This document shows, in pieces, positions 9,932 through 17,788 of a stretch of 64,000 bases of DNA (positions are counted from its first letter, which is position 1; each line of letters begins with the position of its first letter). The position numbers were made by a program, and so were the translations under genes. The notes below the pieces were generated by a model. It saw only the letters and a list, made by a program, of their open reading frames with translations, was not told the DNA's origin and did not search any database. Origin of the DNA: Parapedobacter pyrenivorans (GTDB lineage Bacteria > Bacteroidota > Bacteroidia > Sphingobacteriales > Sphingobacteriaceae); NCBI RefSeq assembly GCF_014636865.1, contig NZ_BMER01000001.1:1290718-1354717 (forward strand). Reading direction: 5' to 3'.

Positions 9932-11208
9932 TCTAGCGGCTTGATGAATAAATTGGCGAATTGAAAGCGATTGTCATCCCAATGGTCGTCTTGAAGTGCG
10001 ATAGGGCCCGCGGCCGCAATGCCAGGTAGCACTGCGTGGTCAATGACCACTTGGTCATTCAGCACCACGGTTATGTAATCCCCAACCATGGTGATGATCA
10101 GCCGATTCCATTCCCCAGCCGGTTTATCGGCTTTTGTAGTTGGTGTAACTGCAGCCCTAACCGCAGCCGGGAGGTTCGTATCCACGCGGTACCCATAGAT
10201 TTCTCCGGAACCGATATACCGATTCCCGATGTTGATCTGGTTTTTCGAATGCCCTCGCAAGTAAATGCCGGTATCGCCGAAATAGGGTAAATCTACGGTT
10301 TTTGCAGAGCCGTCTTCGTTGAGTGCAGGCTCGCCGCTAGGCAGTATGACCGGCGCTGGCATCGTCTCCGGTTCGCGCGTAAACCGTACATCGGCGATGA
10401 GCATGAAATCCCTGAATGAAGCTTTGCTCCACAGGCACTTGTCCTTTTCCTCACTTTTGCCATCATAATCGATCAGCCAATCCCTTGCCACCCAATGCCC
10501 GATGTGTCCGGGTTTGAGATCCCAGTTTTCCAGTTGTTCCCCAGCAAACAGGGTTGTCCAGCCGGTACCGGCTGTGGCAATCTGATTGGCTTTTGGATGA
10601 TGGGTAGGCAAGCGGTTAAGCCTGATGTTGCGATAGGCAATGGATGGGCCGGTAGCCGCAAACGCAATGTGCCCTTTCCGGGGCAGCGCAGCGGTTCCCC
10701 GGGCAATTTCCTTATCATTGACCGAAACCACAATTGTTCCGCCCAGGCATTCCAAGCGGTAGGTATTCCATAAACCACTCAGAACAATATCGCCCACGAA
10801 GCGGCGGGGTTTGATCGATGCACTGCCTGTCGCAGCGAGCCCCGCACGCAATGTCGGACCTTTGATCCCACGCGGAAATGGACTACCCACGGCAGGAAGG
10901 GCATCACTATGGATCAATAGCTCAGGAAGATCCTGTCCATTTACGGAAAACCACTCGAAATCAAGGATATAGTTCTCGTACATATCGTCAGTTCGCAGGT
11001 AGCCCGTGGGAGATCCTGAGCAGTATATTGCATTTTCTTCAACGATCCAGGTATCTTTGGCTGTATTGACATTGGTCCATCCCGTCAGATTATGGCCGTT
11101 GAACAGTAGGTCGGATTCGGCGTTCGCCGGCAATTGCCCGGCCAACACCGGCGTGGACATGGCGAACGTCAACGCAGCGGCCATCGGTAAGATAACGTGC
11201 ACGTTCAT
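9928..11208 (-). CDS. Exported protein with two DUF1080 (3-keto-disaccharide hydrolase-like) domains
   Basis: I place the start at 11208 (MNVHVILPMAAALTFAMSTP, a clear signal peptide). This ATG overlaps the stop of the preceding oxidoreductase (ATGA), and the in-frame extension upstream of it has no signal-like character. The 426-residue product has two tandem DUF1080 jelly rolls: the first begins LLFNGHNLTGWT (about residue 35) and the second LFAGEQLENWDLK (about residue 215). DUF1080 proteins act with Gfo/Idh/MocA dehydrogenases in cleaving glycosides through 3-keto intermediates, as described in Bacteroides. The tight coupling to such a dehydrogenase supports that role here. The exact linkage is unknown. 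Confidence 0.85.
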   Translation of the reverse strand: MNVHVILPMAAALTFAMSTPVLAGQLPANAESDLLFNGHNLTGWTNVNTAKDTWIVEENAIYCSGSPTGYLRTDDMYENYILDFEWFSVNGQDLPELLIHSDALPAVGSPFPRGIKGPTLRAGLAATGSASIKPRRFVGDIVLSGLWNTYRLECLGGTIVVSVNDKEIARGTAALPRKGHIAFAATGPSIAYRNIRLNRLPTHHPKANQIATAGTGWTTLFAGEQLENWDLKPGHIGHWVARDWLIDYDGKSEEKDKCLWSKASFRDFMLIADVRFTREPETMPAPVILPSGEPALNEDGSAKTVDLPYFGDTGIYLRGHSKNQINIGNRYIGSGEIYGYRVDTNLPAAVRAAVTPTTKADKPAGEWNRLIITMVGDYITVVLNDQVVIDHAVLPGIAAAGPIALQDDHWDDNRFQFANLFIKPLD

Positions 11209-12515
11209 AAAACCAGGGCTTGACCAGGTATCGGGATAGGGTATCGGCCCTCGTTGTCCGGCAGCGTGGGCGGAGCGGCATCCCACGCAAATGTTTCGGG
11301 TAGGATAGACAATTCCGAATTCAGGGCGTCTTCCCATTCGACCAGCTTTCCCGAGTGTGCTGCCATCCGGCCCAAGATCGTCGTCATCGTGCTCATCGCT
11401 GCCCATTCCGTGTCGTTCATGGGGGTGTTATCTCGAATAGCTGCAAAAAACTGGTCGTGTTGCAGCTGGTAGGAGTTCGCGCGACTTTCACTGCGCCACT
11501 GTCCGTTTCCTTGCAAGTCGCTTATCGTCTTGGCAGCCGCATCCGCTCGTCCCTCAGTACCGATAAACGTAGCGCCACCGCGGTTCCATGTGCCTGCAAT
11601 GCTGCGGATCTGGCTGTTCAGCTTCGTGCCGTCGGCGTATTCGTATTCGATAAAAAAGGAGTCAAAAATATCGCCATATCCAGGCGCATAGGAGCCGCTG
11701 CGTCCGCCCATTCCCTGGGCCCTTACGGGATAGCCTCCCTTTACCCAATTGACAATATCGGTATTATGGATCTGGAGCGCGGCCGGCGACCCCGCCCAGA
11801 GCCAATTGAAATACCGCCAGTTTCGCATCTGGTATTCCATCTCGGTCTGTCCGGGCAGGCGGTCTACATGCCGTACCGGCCCGATCAAATAGTAGTCGGT
11901 CGCCGAAACGATTTCACCGATTTGACCCCCCTGCAATCGTTCTTTCAGCTCGATGAAGGCCGGGTCGTATCGATTCTGCAACCCTACGGATACTTTTAGG
12001 TTTTTCTGGCGGGCTGCCTCCCCTGCGGCTAAGACCTGCCGGATACCCTGAGCGTCTGAGGCAAGCGGTTTCTCCATGAACGTATGCTTACCCGCTGCTA
12101 CAACGGCGTCGAAATGCAATGGCCGGAAAGCGGGGGGAGTTGCTAATATCACCACATCTGCCAGGGCAATAGCCTCCTTATACCCATCAAATCCAACAAA
12201 CATGTGGCTTTCCGGCACCCGTACGGCATCCTTAATGTCTGTGATTTTAAGTAATGTACTGTGGGTCGTCGCCAGCTGATCGGCAAAGGCGTCGGCCATA
12301 GCCACCAGCTGGACGTTCTTGTCGGCCCGCAATGCGTTGACCGCGGCACCCGCGCCGCGGCTGCCACACCCGATGAGTGCGATTTTGAGTGTGTCACTGC
12401 CCGACAGGTGGCCGTTAGCCCGAACCGAATGGGTGCCCAATAGCGTTGCGCCTGCCAGCGCTGCGGAATTTTTCAGGAACGTCCTTCGGGATGAAGATAA
12501 ATTGTCAGTATTCAT
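11205..12515 (-). CDS. Tat-exported Gfo/Idh/MocA-family oxidoreductase
   Basis: The start at 12515 gives MNTDNLSSSRRTFLKNSAAL, a canonical twin-arginine signal. A longer in-frame reading to 12629 runs into the preceding gene and adds nothing signal-like. The 436-residue enzyme has the Rossmann motif ALIGCGSRGAGAAV near residue 50 and the EKPL motif (MEKPLASDAQGI), whose lysine is the usual catalytic or binding residue of the family. It probably oxidises a sugar hydroxyl, with NAD carried through Tat export. Its stop overlaps the start of the DUF1080 gene by 4 bases, which suggests a two-step keto-sugar pathway in the periplasm. The substrate is not readable from sequence. Confidence 0.87.
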   Translation of the reverse strand: MNTDNLSSSRRTFLKNSAALAGATLLGTHSVRANGHLSGSDTLKIALIGCGSRGAGAAVNALRADKNVQLVAMADAFADQLATTHSTLLKITDIKDAVRVPESHMFVGFDGYKEAIALADVVILATPPAFRPLHFDAVVAAGKHTFMEKPLASDAQGIRQVLAAGEAARQKNLKVSVGLQNRYDPAFIELKERLQGGQIGEIVSATDYYLIGPVRHVDRLPGQTEMEYQMRNWRYFNWLWAGSPAALQIHNTDIVNWVKGGYPVRAQGMGGRSGSYAPGYGDIFDSFFIEYEYADGTKLNSQIRSIAGTWNRGGATFIGTEGRADAAAKTISDLQGNGQWRSESRANSYQLQHDQFFAAIRDNTPMNDTEWAAMSTMTTILGRMAAHSGKLVEWEDALNSELSILPETFAWDAAPPTLPDNEGRYPIPIPGQALVL

Positions 12516-12528
12516 CGAAATTAATTTG

Positions 12529-13524
12529 TTAGTGCCTAATCGGGCCAATGCGTTTGGTAGCAATGACCAGGTGGCTGTATTGTACATAGTTATGATGCCC
12601 TTCCGGGCTTTTCGTGTCGTAAAATTCAAACTTCACGTTGTTTACGTTGAGTCCGGGATGCGCGGCGTCACGCCACATGAATCCTTCAAACGGGTCTCCG
12701 TCAGCGGCGTGCGTAAATCGGTCCCGGTTCCAACTACCGCGCGGGCTGCCCGGTTTCCAATGGCCCATTTCCTGCCCATCATGCCATACCCGCAGTTCGC
12801 CGTCGTGTTTGCCGGGTGTATTCAACTTAACCATGAGTTCCACACAGATCCACTGGTCATAGGCGACGGATTTCCTTCCGGCATTGTTGATCAGGTAATT
12901 GCCGTAGCATTGGTCGCCAGCGGCATTTGACGCCCGCATCTCGGGCCAGTAAATATAAGTTTCCATTTCGCCATCTTGCCCGGTAATCGGTTCGTAAGAT
13001 ACGTTGAACCGCGTAGGCAGGTCGCATATGCCCGCGGTTCCATACGGCCAATCGGACGGCGGATCGTAACCGCCGATGCGGACACTGACGTGGTGGAAGT
13101 TATTTCGAGAAGCTTGCGGATACTTTACGTAGTAGCGAAGAAAAACGGTGTCATCGATCCCTGGAGCGAACCGTTTATACAAATGCCCACCGTCTGTTGT
13201 GCCCCCGTTGTTGGTGATGCAGATCGATTTACCGATATGACTCCCCGCAGGCGCGTCCGCTTCTAAAGACATATCCGCTGCGTTTTTGACATCGGTATAC
13301 CGGGCAAATATCTCCTCAAGGTCCCCGTCGAATAGTTCGGCAAAGCGCACGTGGGGGTCGGTTTCGATACCCTTATCATTCGGGTATTGGTCGGCGAGCA
13401 GCGAGTCGGCTACTCCATTCTCCCGGTCGTCGTCGGTCCGTGCGCAACTTGTGGGCGCGCCCATATAGCTGATGGCCAACAGCAGCGTAATAACTGATCT
13501 TAAGAAGCCTAATCTTTTTTTCAT
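12529..13524 (-). CDS. ConA-like lipoprotein related to polysaccharide lyase families (paralogue 1)
   Basis: The 331-residue protein begins with a lipoprotein signal ending at APTSC (Cys28). The body is beta-rich with segments YVKYPQASRNNFHHVSVRIGG, VELMVKLNTPGKHDGELRVW and HLVIATKRIGPI. The KLNTPG-HDG segment is common in jelly-roll lyases and lectins of the PL14/PL20 type. It shares KLNTPGxHDG and the I(A/S)TKRIG ending with the lipoprotein at 14561-15472, so the two are paralogues on either side of a DeoR gene. Likely role: surface glycan binding or depolymerisation. Whether it is an active lyase cannot be told from sequence alone. Confidence 0.7.
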   Translation of the reverse strand: MKKRLGFLRSVITLLLAISYMGAPTSCARTDDDRENGVADSLLADQYPNDKGIETDPHVRFAELFDGDLEEIFARYTDVKNAADMSLEADAPAGSHIGKSICITNNGGTTDGGHLYKRFAPGIDDTVFLRYYVKYPQASRNNFHHVSVRIGGYDPPSDWPYGTAGICDLPTRFNVSYEPITGQDGEMETYIYWPEMRASNAAGDQCYGNYLINNAGRKSVAYDQWICVELMVKLNTPGKHDGELRVWHDGQEMGHWKPGSPRGSWNRDRFTHAADGDPFEGFMWRDAAHPGLNVNNVKFEFYDTKSPEGHHNYVQYSHLVIATKRIGPIRH

Positions 13525-13534
13525 AATTCAGTAA

Positions 13535-13546
13535 TTTTGCGAAAGC
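13535..13546. promoter_or_regulatory. CTTTCG-type element upstream of the first ConA-like lipoprotein
   Basis: TTTTGCGAAAGC lies 11 to 22 bases upstream of the start codon at 13524. Read on the coding strand it gives GCTTTCGCAAAA, sharing CTTTCG with the perfect palindrome upstream of the DeoR gene and with a site upstream of GH20. It is a candidate half-operator for the local DeoR repressor; this is inference from recurrence only. Confidence 0.3.
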
Positions 13547-13720
13547 TTACTAAACAGAAGTAAAAGTAAGGATAATTTTTTCAAAACATTTATTTTTTAA
13601 CAAAAAAGAAAGGATAAAGTTATTGGTTCGGGTTGTAAAGAAAAGACAAGGGGGCTGATGAGGTCATCGCTCATCAGCCGCCGGTGTTATCGTGGGATCG
13701 AAAGAACGGCCAGTAAATCG

Positions 13721-14500
13721 CTACAAAGCGATAACCACCTCAATTCCGGCGTTTTCCAGTTTCCGCTTATCTTCTACGGGGATACCTTCATCGGTGACCA
13801 CAACATCAATCTCAGCAATGGAGGCGATGAAGGCCAGGCTCCGCTTATTGAATTTGCTGGAATCGGTCACAACAATTACTTTTTTGGAAATAGCGATCAT
13901 AATCCGGTTGAGATGCGCCTCTTCTACGTTTGGGGTGGAGAGCCCAAAGTCGGCACTGATCCCATCGACAGCGAGGAAAAGCTTATCACAAAAGTAATTT
14001 TTAAGACTGTCTTCGGCACCGGCACCCACCAAAGAGAGGGAATTTTTCCTCAAGAACCCACCGGGAACAATGACGGCCACATGCTCATGGTCGGCCAGTT
14101 GATTCACTACATTAAGGGCGTTCGTGATAACCGTCAACCCGGCAACACGCAGGTTTTTGGTGATTTCCAACGTCGTAGTACCCGAATCCAAGATGATTGT
14201 GTCTCCATCTTCAATGAGCTGGGCGGCGGCCTTGCCGATTCGGGATTTCTCCTCGTAGTGATGCCTATTCTTATCGGATAGTGTAAAATCTGCGCTCACG
14301 CGGTCCACTTTAATCGCCCCGCCCCGCGCCCGGATCAACATGTTTTTCTGCTCTAGCCGCGCGAGGTCGTTTCTGATGGTCACCTCGGTTACGCCTAGCT
14401 CCTTACTAAGGGAAATGACATCGACCTGCCCGTCTTGATCTAGTTTTTCAAGGATGATTACCCTACGTTGTACCGTGGATTTCTTATTTTTTACGCTCAT
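13721..14500 (-). CDS. DeoR-family transcriptional repressor, probably AgaR-like
   Basis: The 259-residue protein has a DeoR winged helix-turn-helix at residues 11-65 (ILEKLDQDGQVDVISLSKEL, VTIRNDLARLEQKNMLIRARGGA) and a C-terminal DeoRC sugar-phosphate sensor domain with the phosphate-binding DSGTTTLE motif near residue 105 and ITNALNVVNQLADH. DeoR proteins of this kind are released from DNA by phosphorylated sugars. AgaR, the GalNAc regulator of enterobacteria, belongs to the same family, and the position inside a GalNAc locus suggests an analogous effector such as GalNAc-6-P or tagatose-6-P. A perfect palindrome just upstream may be its own operator. Confidence 0.9.
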   Translation of the reverse strand: MSVKNKKSTVQRRVIILEKLDQDGQVDVISLSKELGVTEVTIRNDLARLEQKNMLIRARGGAIKVDRVSADFTLSDKNRHHYEEKSRIGKAAAQLIEDGDTIILDSGTTTLEITKNLRVAGLTVITNALNVVNQLADHEHVAVIVPGGFLRKNSLSLVGAGAEDSLKNYFCDKLFLAVDGISADFGLSTPNVEEAHLNRIMIAISKKVIVVTDSSKFNKRSLAFIASIAEIDVVVTDEGIPVEDKRKLENAGIEVVIAL

Positions 14501-14522
14501 CAGGATATTGCAATTTTCAAAT

Positions 14523-14534
14523 ACTTTCGAAAGT
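14523..14534. promoter_or_regulatory. Perfect 12-bp palindrome upstream of the DeoR gene
   Basis: ACTTTCGAAAGT is its own reverse complement and lies 23 bases before the DeoR start codon. The position suits an autoregulatory operator. Related CTTTCG elements occur at 7025-7030 and 13535-13546, and a TTTGAAA palindrome occurs at 17760-17770. Confidence 0.45.
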
Positions 14535-14560
14535 TAAAGATAAATTTTTAAAGTGACCCC

Positions 14561-15472
14561 TTATCTTGCGCAATTGCAACCGATCCGTTTGGTGGAAATC
14601 ACAATATTGTCGAAATACCGTTCCTGATCTTGGACCGAGCCACTATTCCAGTAGTTCTCAAAAAACACGGCGTTTATTTTAAAATGATCCGGATTGCTAT
14701 TCCAGTCGCCATGCCAGTTCATGCCAACGGCCTTGGCCTGCAATTCGTCATTGATCCAAAATTCGAACACGCCGTCATGTTGTCCCGGTGTGTTGAGTTT
14801 CATGTGGCCTTCGATACAAAACCATTCTCCCGCATATTTGTCACTGAATATCGGGGTCGTTCCGACGGCTTTCCCCAGATTCCAACGCAAGTTATCGAAG
14901 TCGTTATACCGGGTGGCCTTCAGTACGCCTTCCTCCGTAATTCCACTTGCGGGGTCCACCATAAGGTACCATTTTTCTGTAGACCAAATATGACCGATGG
15001 CCCCCTGTGCCCAGTCATCGTTGGCTATTACCGTGGCCCGCGTGAGTTTATCTCCGCCGCCGCCTCGCCAGCCTTCCTGAAGCTTGATGTCTATCCGCCA
15101 ATAAATTTCATCAAAGTCCTGTTCCGGATTCACAGCATTTTTTCCGATATATTCACTCGGTGTCCGGCCTATTGATTTTCTCAGCGCACCAACATCAACA
15201 TCACCCTTTTTGAAAACGGCTTTCATGCCCCGGCTACCATTGCGACCCACCGTGTCATCAAGCACAAATTTCCCACCGCCGTCCGCATATTCAAAGTATT
15301 TTTCGCTCAGTGCCAGATCGGCCTCAAAATCGTCACAGAAAATCGTTCCCGGAGGTGCCTGGTCACAGCTAAAGCAATGCGCGGTCAATTGCGCCTGTGT
15401 GTCTTTCCTCCCCAAGCAACCGTATAAGGCGGTACAAGAAGTCAGCAAAAGGAGTGGAATGTTAACGTTCAA
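14561..15472 (-). CDS. ConA-like lipoprotein related to polysaccharide lyase families (paralogue 2)
   Basis: The 303-residue protein starts MNVNIPLLLLTSCTALYGC, a lipoprotein signal with the cysteine at residue 19. The body is beta-rich: FCDDFEADLALSEKYFEY near the N-terminus, then EGHMKLNTPGQHDGVFEFWI, and the ending IVISTKRIGCNC. KLNTPGxHDG and STKRIG tie it to the lipoprotein at 12529-13524. The aspartate-rich opening is typical of bacterial LamG/ConA-like proteins. Its first 11 bases overlap the end of the upstream amidohydrolase gene, so they share a transcript. Function is probably surface binding or cleavage of the target polysaccharide. Confidence 0.7.
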   Translation of the reverse strand: MNVNIPLLLLTSCTALYGCLGRKDTQAQLTAHCFSCDQAPPGTIFCDDFEADLALSEKYFEYADGGGKFVLDDTVGRNGSRGMKAVFKKGDVDVGALRKSIGRTPSEYIGKNAVNPEQDFDEIYWRIDIKLQEGWRGGGGDKLTRATVIANDDWAQGAIGHIWSTEKWYLMVDPASGITEEGVLKATRYNDFDNLRWNLGKAVGTTPIFSDKYAGEWFCIEGHMKLNTPGQHDGVFEFWINDELQAKAVGMNWHGDWNSNPDHFKINAVFFENYWNSGSVQDQERYFDNIVISTKRIGCNCAR

Positions 15473-16577
15473 GGCCTAATATCTTTAATGCATTCAATCG
15501 GTATACCTTTTCCAAAACACTCTTGTCGAGACCATAACCATTCATCGACCAGTGATACGTCGAAATCTGATGATCATAAAAATGCTCGTCTTCGGTTTCG
15601 AGGATCCGGATGGTGGTCTTGTACATGGCTTCTTCCACCCCCATGTCTGTGCCGTACACGATACGGTCAGCATACCGTTTATAGAATTTTGCAGTCGTTC
15701 GCGGGATGACCGATGTTTCTCCATACTGCGCTGCATTGTCTACGTAAAGGTTCGGAAACCGATCAAGCAGCAGTGCAAGTGACGCCAAATCATGGGAGAA
15801 ATTAGCGTAGTGGCACGCAATAAAGGTGACTTGTGGGTTATCTCCAACCACATTAGCCAGTACCTCCATCATGCCCGCATGATCCACGATGGCTTCCTTG
15901 TCATCAAGACGCCATTTAAAGGCATTCATTAATCCATCATTCAGCGAATCCATGGGTTGGTACATCCAGATCGGATCTGCCACATGTATGCTTACCGGCA
16001 AATTCAGTTCGGCACATTTTTCCAGCAAAGGTTTCATTCGGGCGTCATCCGGATGCATACCCAGCGCCTTTTGCGGCTTGGAATACATTTCGCCCCAACC
16101 CTTGTCGCCAAGCTCGCCCACGCCTTTTGCTCCCACCGCTACACATCGTTCAAGCTCTTTGATCGCCGCGGGGCCGAATCCCGGTTGATCATATCCCGTA
16201 TAATCGAATCCGCAAAACAAAATAAACCGGTCATTATATTTGGAATACACATTCACCAACGAGTCAAATCCGTTGCCGGTCTGGCCGGTGAGCAACACGG
16301 TCTTGGCGATGCCGAGCCTATCCATTGTCATGACCCATTCATCAATGCCTTCAAGCGTTTTCGGATAAGCATGCGAATGCATGTCGATCACGGGAAACGC
16401 TGCCCGCCCGATGGCGGTTTCCGCGGTTCTGTGGAGGGACCGGGGCTTAAAATCTTTCAGCAGCAGGCTTGTTGCCTTTTCGTTCTGCGGGGTCGCTCCT
16501 TTTTCGGATGTGTGTTGGTCGGTGGTACAGCCAAGTACAACGGCACTCCATACTAACATTAGGTGTATACGTTTCAT
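15462..16577 (-). CDS. Lipoprotein amidohydrolase (Amidohydro_2 family)
   Basis: The 371-residue protein has a lipoprotein signal (LVWSAVVLGC, Cys17) and a TIM-barrel amidohydrolase with the full metal set of the Amidohydro_2 family: HSH in VIDMHSHAYP (about residues 67-69), a histidine in PVSIHVAD, a histidine in FIACHYAN, and the aspartate of VYGTDMG. The family includes decarboxylases, lactonases and hydrolases, so the reaction is open. Its C-terminal part (VYGTDMG through SVLEKVYRLNALKILGL) resembles the C-terminal half of the aldolase fusion at 20010-21827, so related chemistry may occur in both periplasm and cytoplasm. Confidence 0.82.
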   Translation of the reverse strand: MKRIHLMLVWSAVVLGCTTDQHTSEKGATPQNEKATSLLLKDFKPRSLHRTAETAIGRAAFPVIDMHSHAYPKTLEGIDEWVMTMDRLGIAKTVLLTGQTGNGFDSLVNVYSKYNDRFILFCGFDYTGYDQPGFGPAAIKELERCVAVGAKGVGELGDKGWGEMYSKPQKALGMHPDDARMKPLLEKCAELNLPVSIHVADPIWMYQPMDSLNDGLMNAFKWRLDDKEAIVDHAGMMEVLANVVGDNPQVTFIACHYANFSHDLASLALLLDRFPNLYVDNAAQYGETSVIPRTTAKFYKRYADRIVYGTDMGVEEAMYKTTIRILETEDEHFYDHQISTYHWSMNGYGLDKSVLEKVYRLNALKILGLER

Positions 16578-16600
16578 AACGGACTTATTGTTGGTTTTTG

Positions 16601-17617
16601 TTATTCCTTAAGCGGCGTTTCCGTCGCGGCCTCGATCAATTCCTCGTAAAACAACGGTAGGTCCATGCCTGCAGCACGCACCTGCTTTGGAATGAAGCTA
16701 TGGTCGGTCTGACCCGGAATGGTGTTAATCTCAATAAAATAGAACTTTCCAGTTTGATCTTCAAGAAAGAAATCAACCCGTACCATGCCCTTGCAGGCCA
16801 AGCGCTTATATACCGCAATCACCACCTCTTCCACCAAGCTGCGTTGATCTTGGCTCAGCAGTGCGGGTGTCATATCATTGGCTATTTCCGATAGATACTT
16901 GGTTTCGTAGTCAAAAAAACCATCGGCTACCATTACCTCGGTAATGGGCAATACAATCGTCTTATTGCCCCGTTTAAAAGCCCCGACAGAGAATTCCCTG
17001 CCGGTTACAAACTCTTCCACAAGAATCTGGTTGCCCGCGTTTTTCGTGCTGAATGCACGGTCCAACGCTACTGGCAGTTCCTCGGGCGATCTCACTTTGC
17101 TCATGCCGATGCTGCTGCCGCTGCAGTTGGGTTTTACAAAGTACGGCAGTCGGAGCCGCTCGGTGATTAGCCGTTTCGCCACGTCCCTTTCCGACTTGTC
17201 TATCTGTACAGACTTGGCAACAAACAGGTTTTCGATATCGGCCACCACCGCTTTTGTATACGCTTTATTCATGGTAATGGCAGATGTTGCCGCATCACAC
17301 GATGTGTAGGGGATACCCAATAATTCCAGGTACGCCTGAACGTAACCGTTCTCTCCGGGAATGCCATGAAGCATGATAAAAGCAACGTCAAAATGAATGA
17401 TCTCATGGGGTAGCTGTAGGGTAAAATCAGCACGGTTTACAGGGTGAGTATCCTGGTTTTCATCGCTGTATTCCCATCGGTCCTCAAAAACAACTATTTT
17501 GTACACCTCATACTTCGTGGCGTCGAGCATGCCTTCAACGAACGCCGCGCTCAATAATGAGATGGTAAATTCGTCGGTATAACCACCCGTAACCAACGCA
17601 ATTCTTTTCTTTCGCAT
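16601..17617 (-). CDS. D-alanine-D-alanine ligase-like ATP-grasp enzyme
   Basis: The 338-residue protein has the Ddl organisation: N-terminal pre-ATP-grasp domain with the HGIPGENG loop (about residue 85), PYTSCDAATSAITMNK, the ATP-binding strand PYFVKPNCSGSSIGMSK, and the metal-binding FIEINTIPGQTDHS near residue 305. Ddl joins two D-amino acids using ATP. Placement as the first gene of a glycan-utilisation operon is unusual, and the usual N-L-P-G-M segment reads INTIPGQ, so it may act on another amino-acid-like substrate. It could also be a duplicate Ddl. Cytoplasmic; no signal peptide. Confidence 0.85.
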   Translation of the reverse strand: MRKKRIALVTGGYTDEFTISLLSAAFVEGMLDATKYEVYKIVVFEDRWEYSDENQDTHPVNRADFTLQLPHEIIHFDVAFIMLHGIPGENGYVQAYLELLGIPYTSCDAATSAITMNKAYTKAVVADIENLFVAKSVQIDKSERDVAKRLITERLRLPYFVKPNCSGSSIGMSKVRSPEELPVALDRAFSTKNAGNQILVEEFVTGREFSVGAFKRGNKTIVLPITEVMVADGFFDYETKYLSEIANDMTPALLSQDQRSLVEEVVIAVYKRLACKGMVRVDFFLEDQTGKFYFIEINTIPGQTDHSFIPKQVRAAGMDLPLFYEELIEAATETPLKE

Positions 17618-17643
17618 GTAAATGAATGATCAGTTAAAAAATC

Positions 17644-17662
17644 GTCACTATCGAACGGTGAC
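17644..17662. promoter_or_regulatory. Inverted repeat in the divergent Ddl-like/agaS promoter region
   Basis: GTCAC (17644-17648) and GTGAC (17658-17662) form a 5-bp inverted repeat around a 9-base centre, 27 bases upstream of the Ddl-like start codon. The region between the two divergent genes is otherwise very AT-rich, so the element stands out as a possible operator. Short arms make chance occurrence possible. Confidence 0.3.
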
Positions 17663-17751
17663 TGCACAAACAAACGAAAAAAAAATATAAAATCAAATAA
17701 TGTAAGGAAAAATAAAAAATATCAATAAATATAAAAGGAAATAAAAATTTA

Positions 17752-17770
17752 TATATTTGCGTTTGAAACG
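17752..17770 (+). promoter_or_regulatory. agaS -7 element with overlapping CGTTTGAAACG palindrome
   Basis: TATATTTG (17752-17759) fits the Bacteroidota -7 consensus TAnnTTTG. Immediately after it is CGTTTGAAACG (17760-17770), an exact inverted repeat with a single central base, extended by a further AAACG at 17773-17777. This places a candidate operator across the transcription start of agaS, a position that would block transcription. Confidence 0.5.
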
Positions 17771-17788
17771 TTAAACGTATTTAGGAAA

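Noticed and set aside
11209-11406. Longer N-terminus of the DUF1080 protein
   Set aside because: The extra 66 residues overlap the oxidoreductase gene, lack protein character and would bury the signal peptide.
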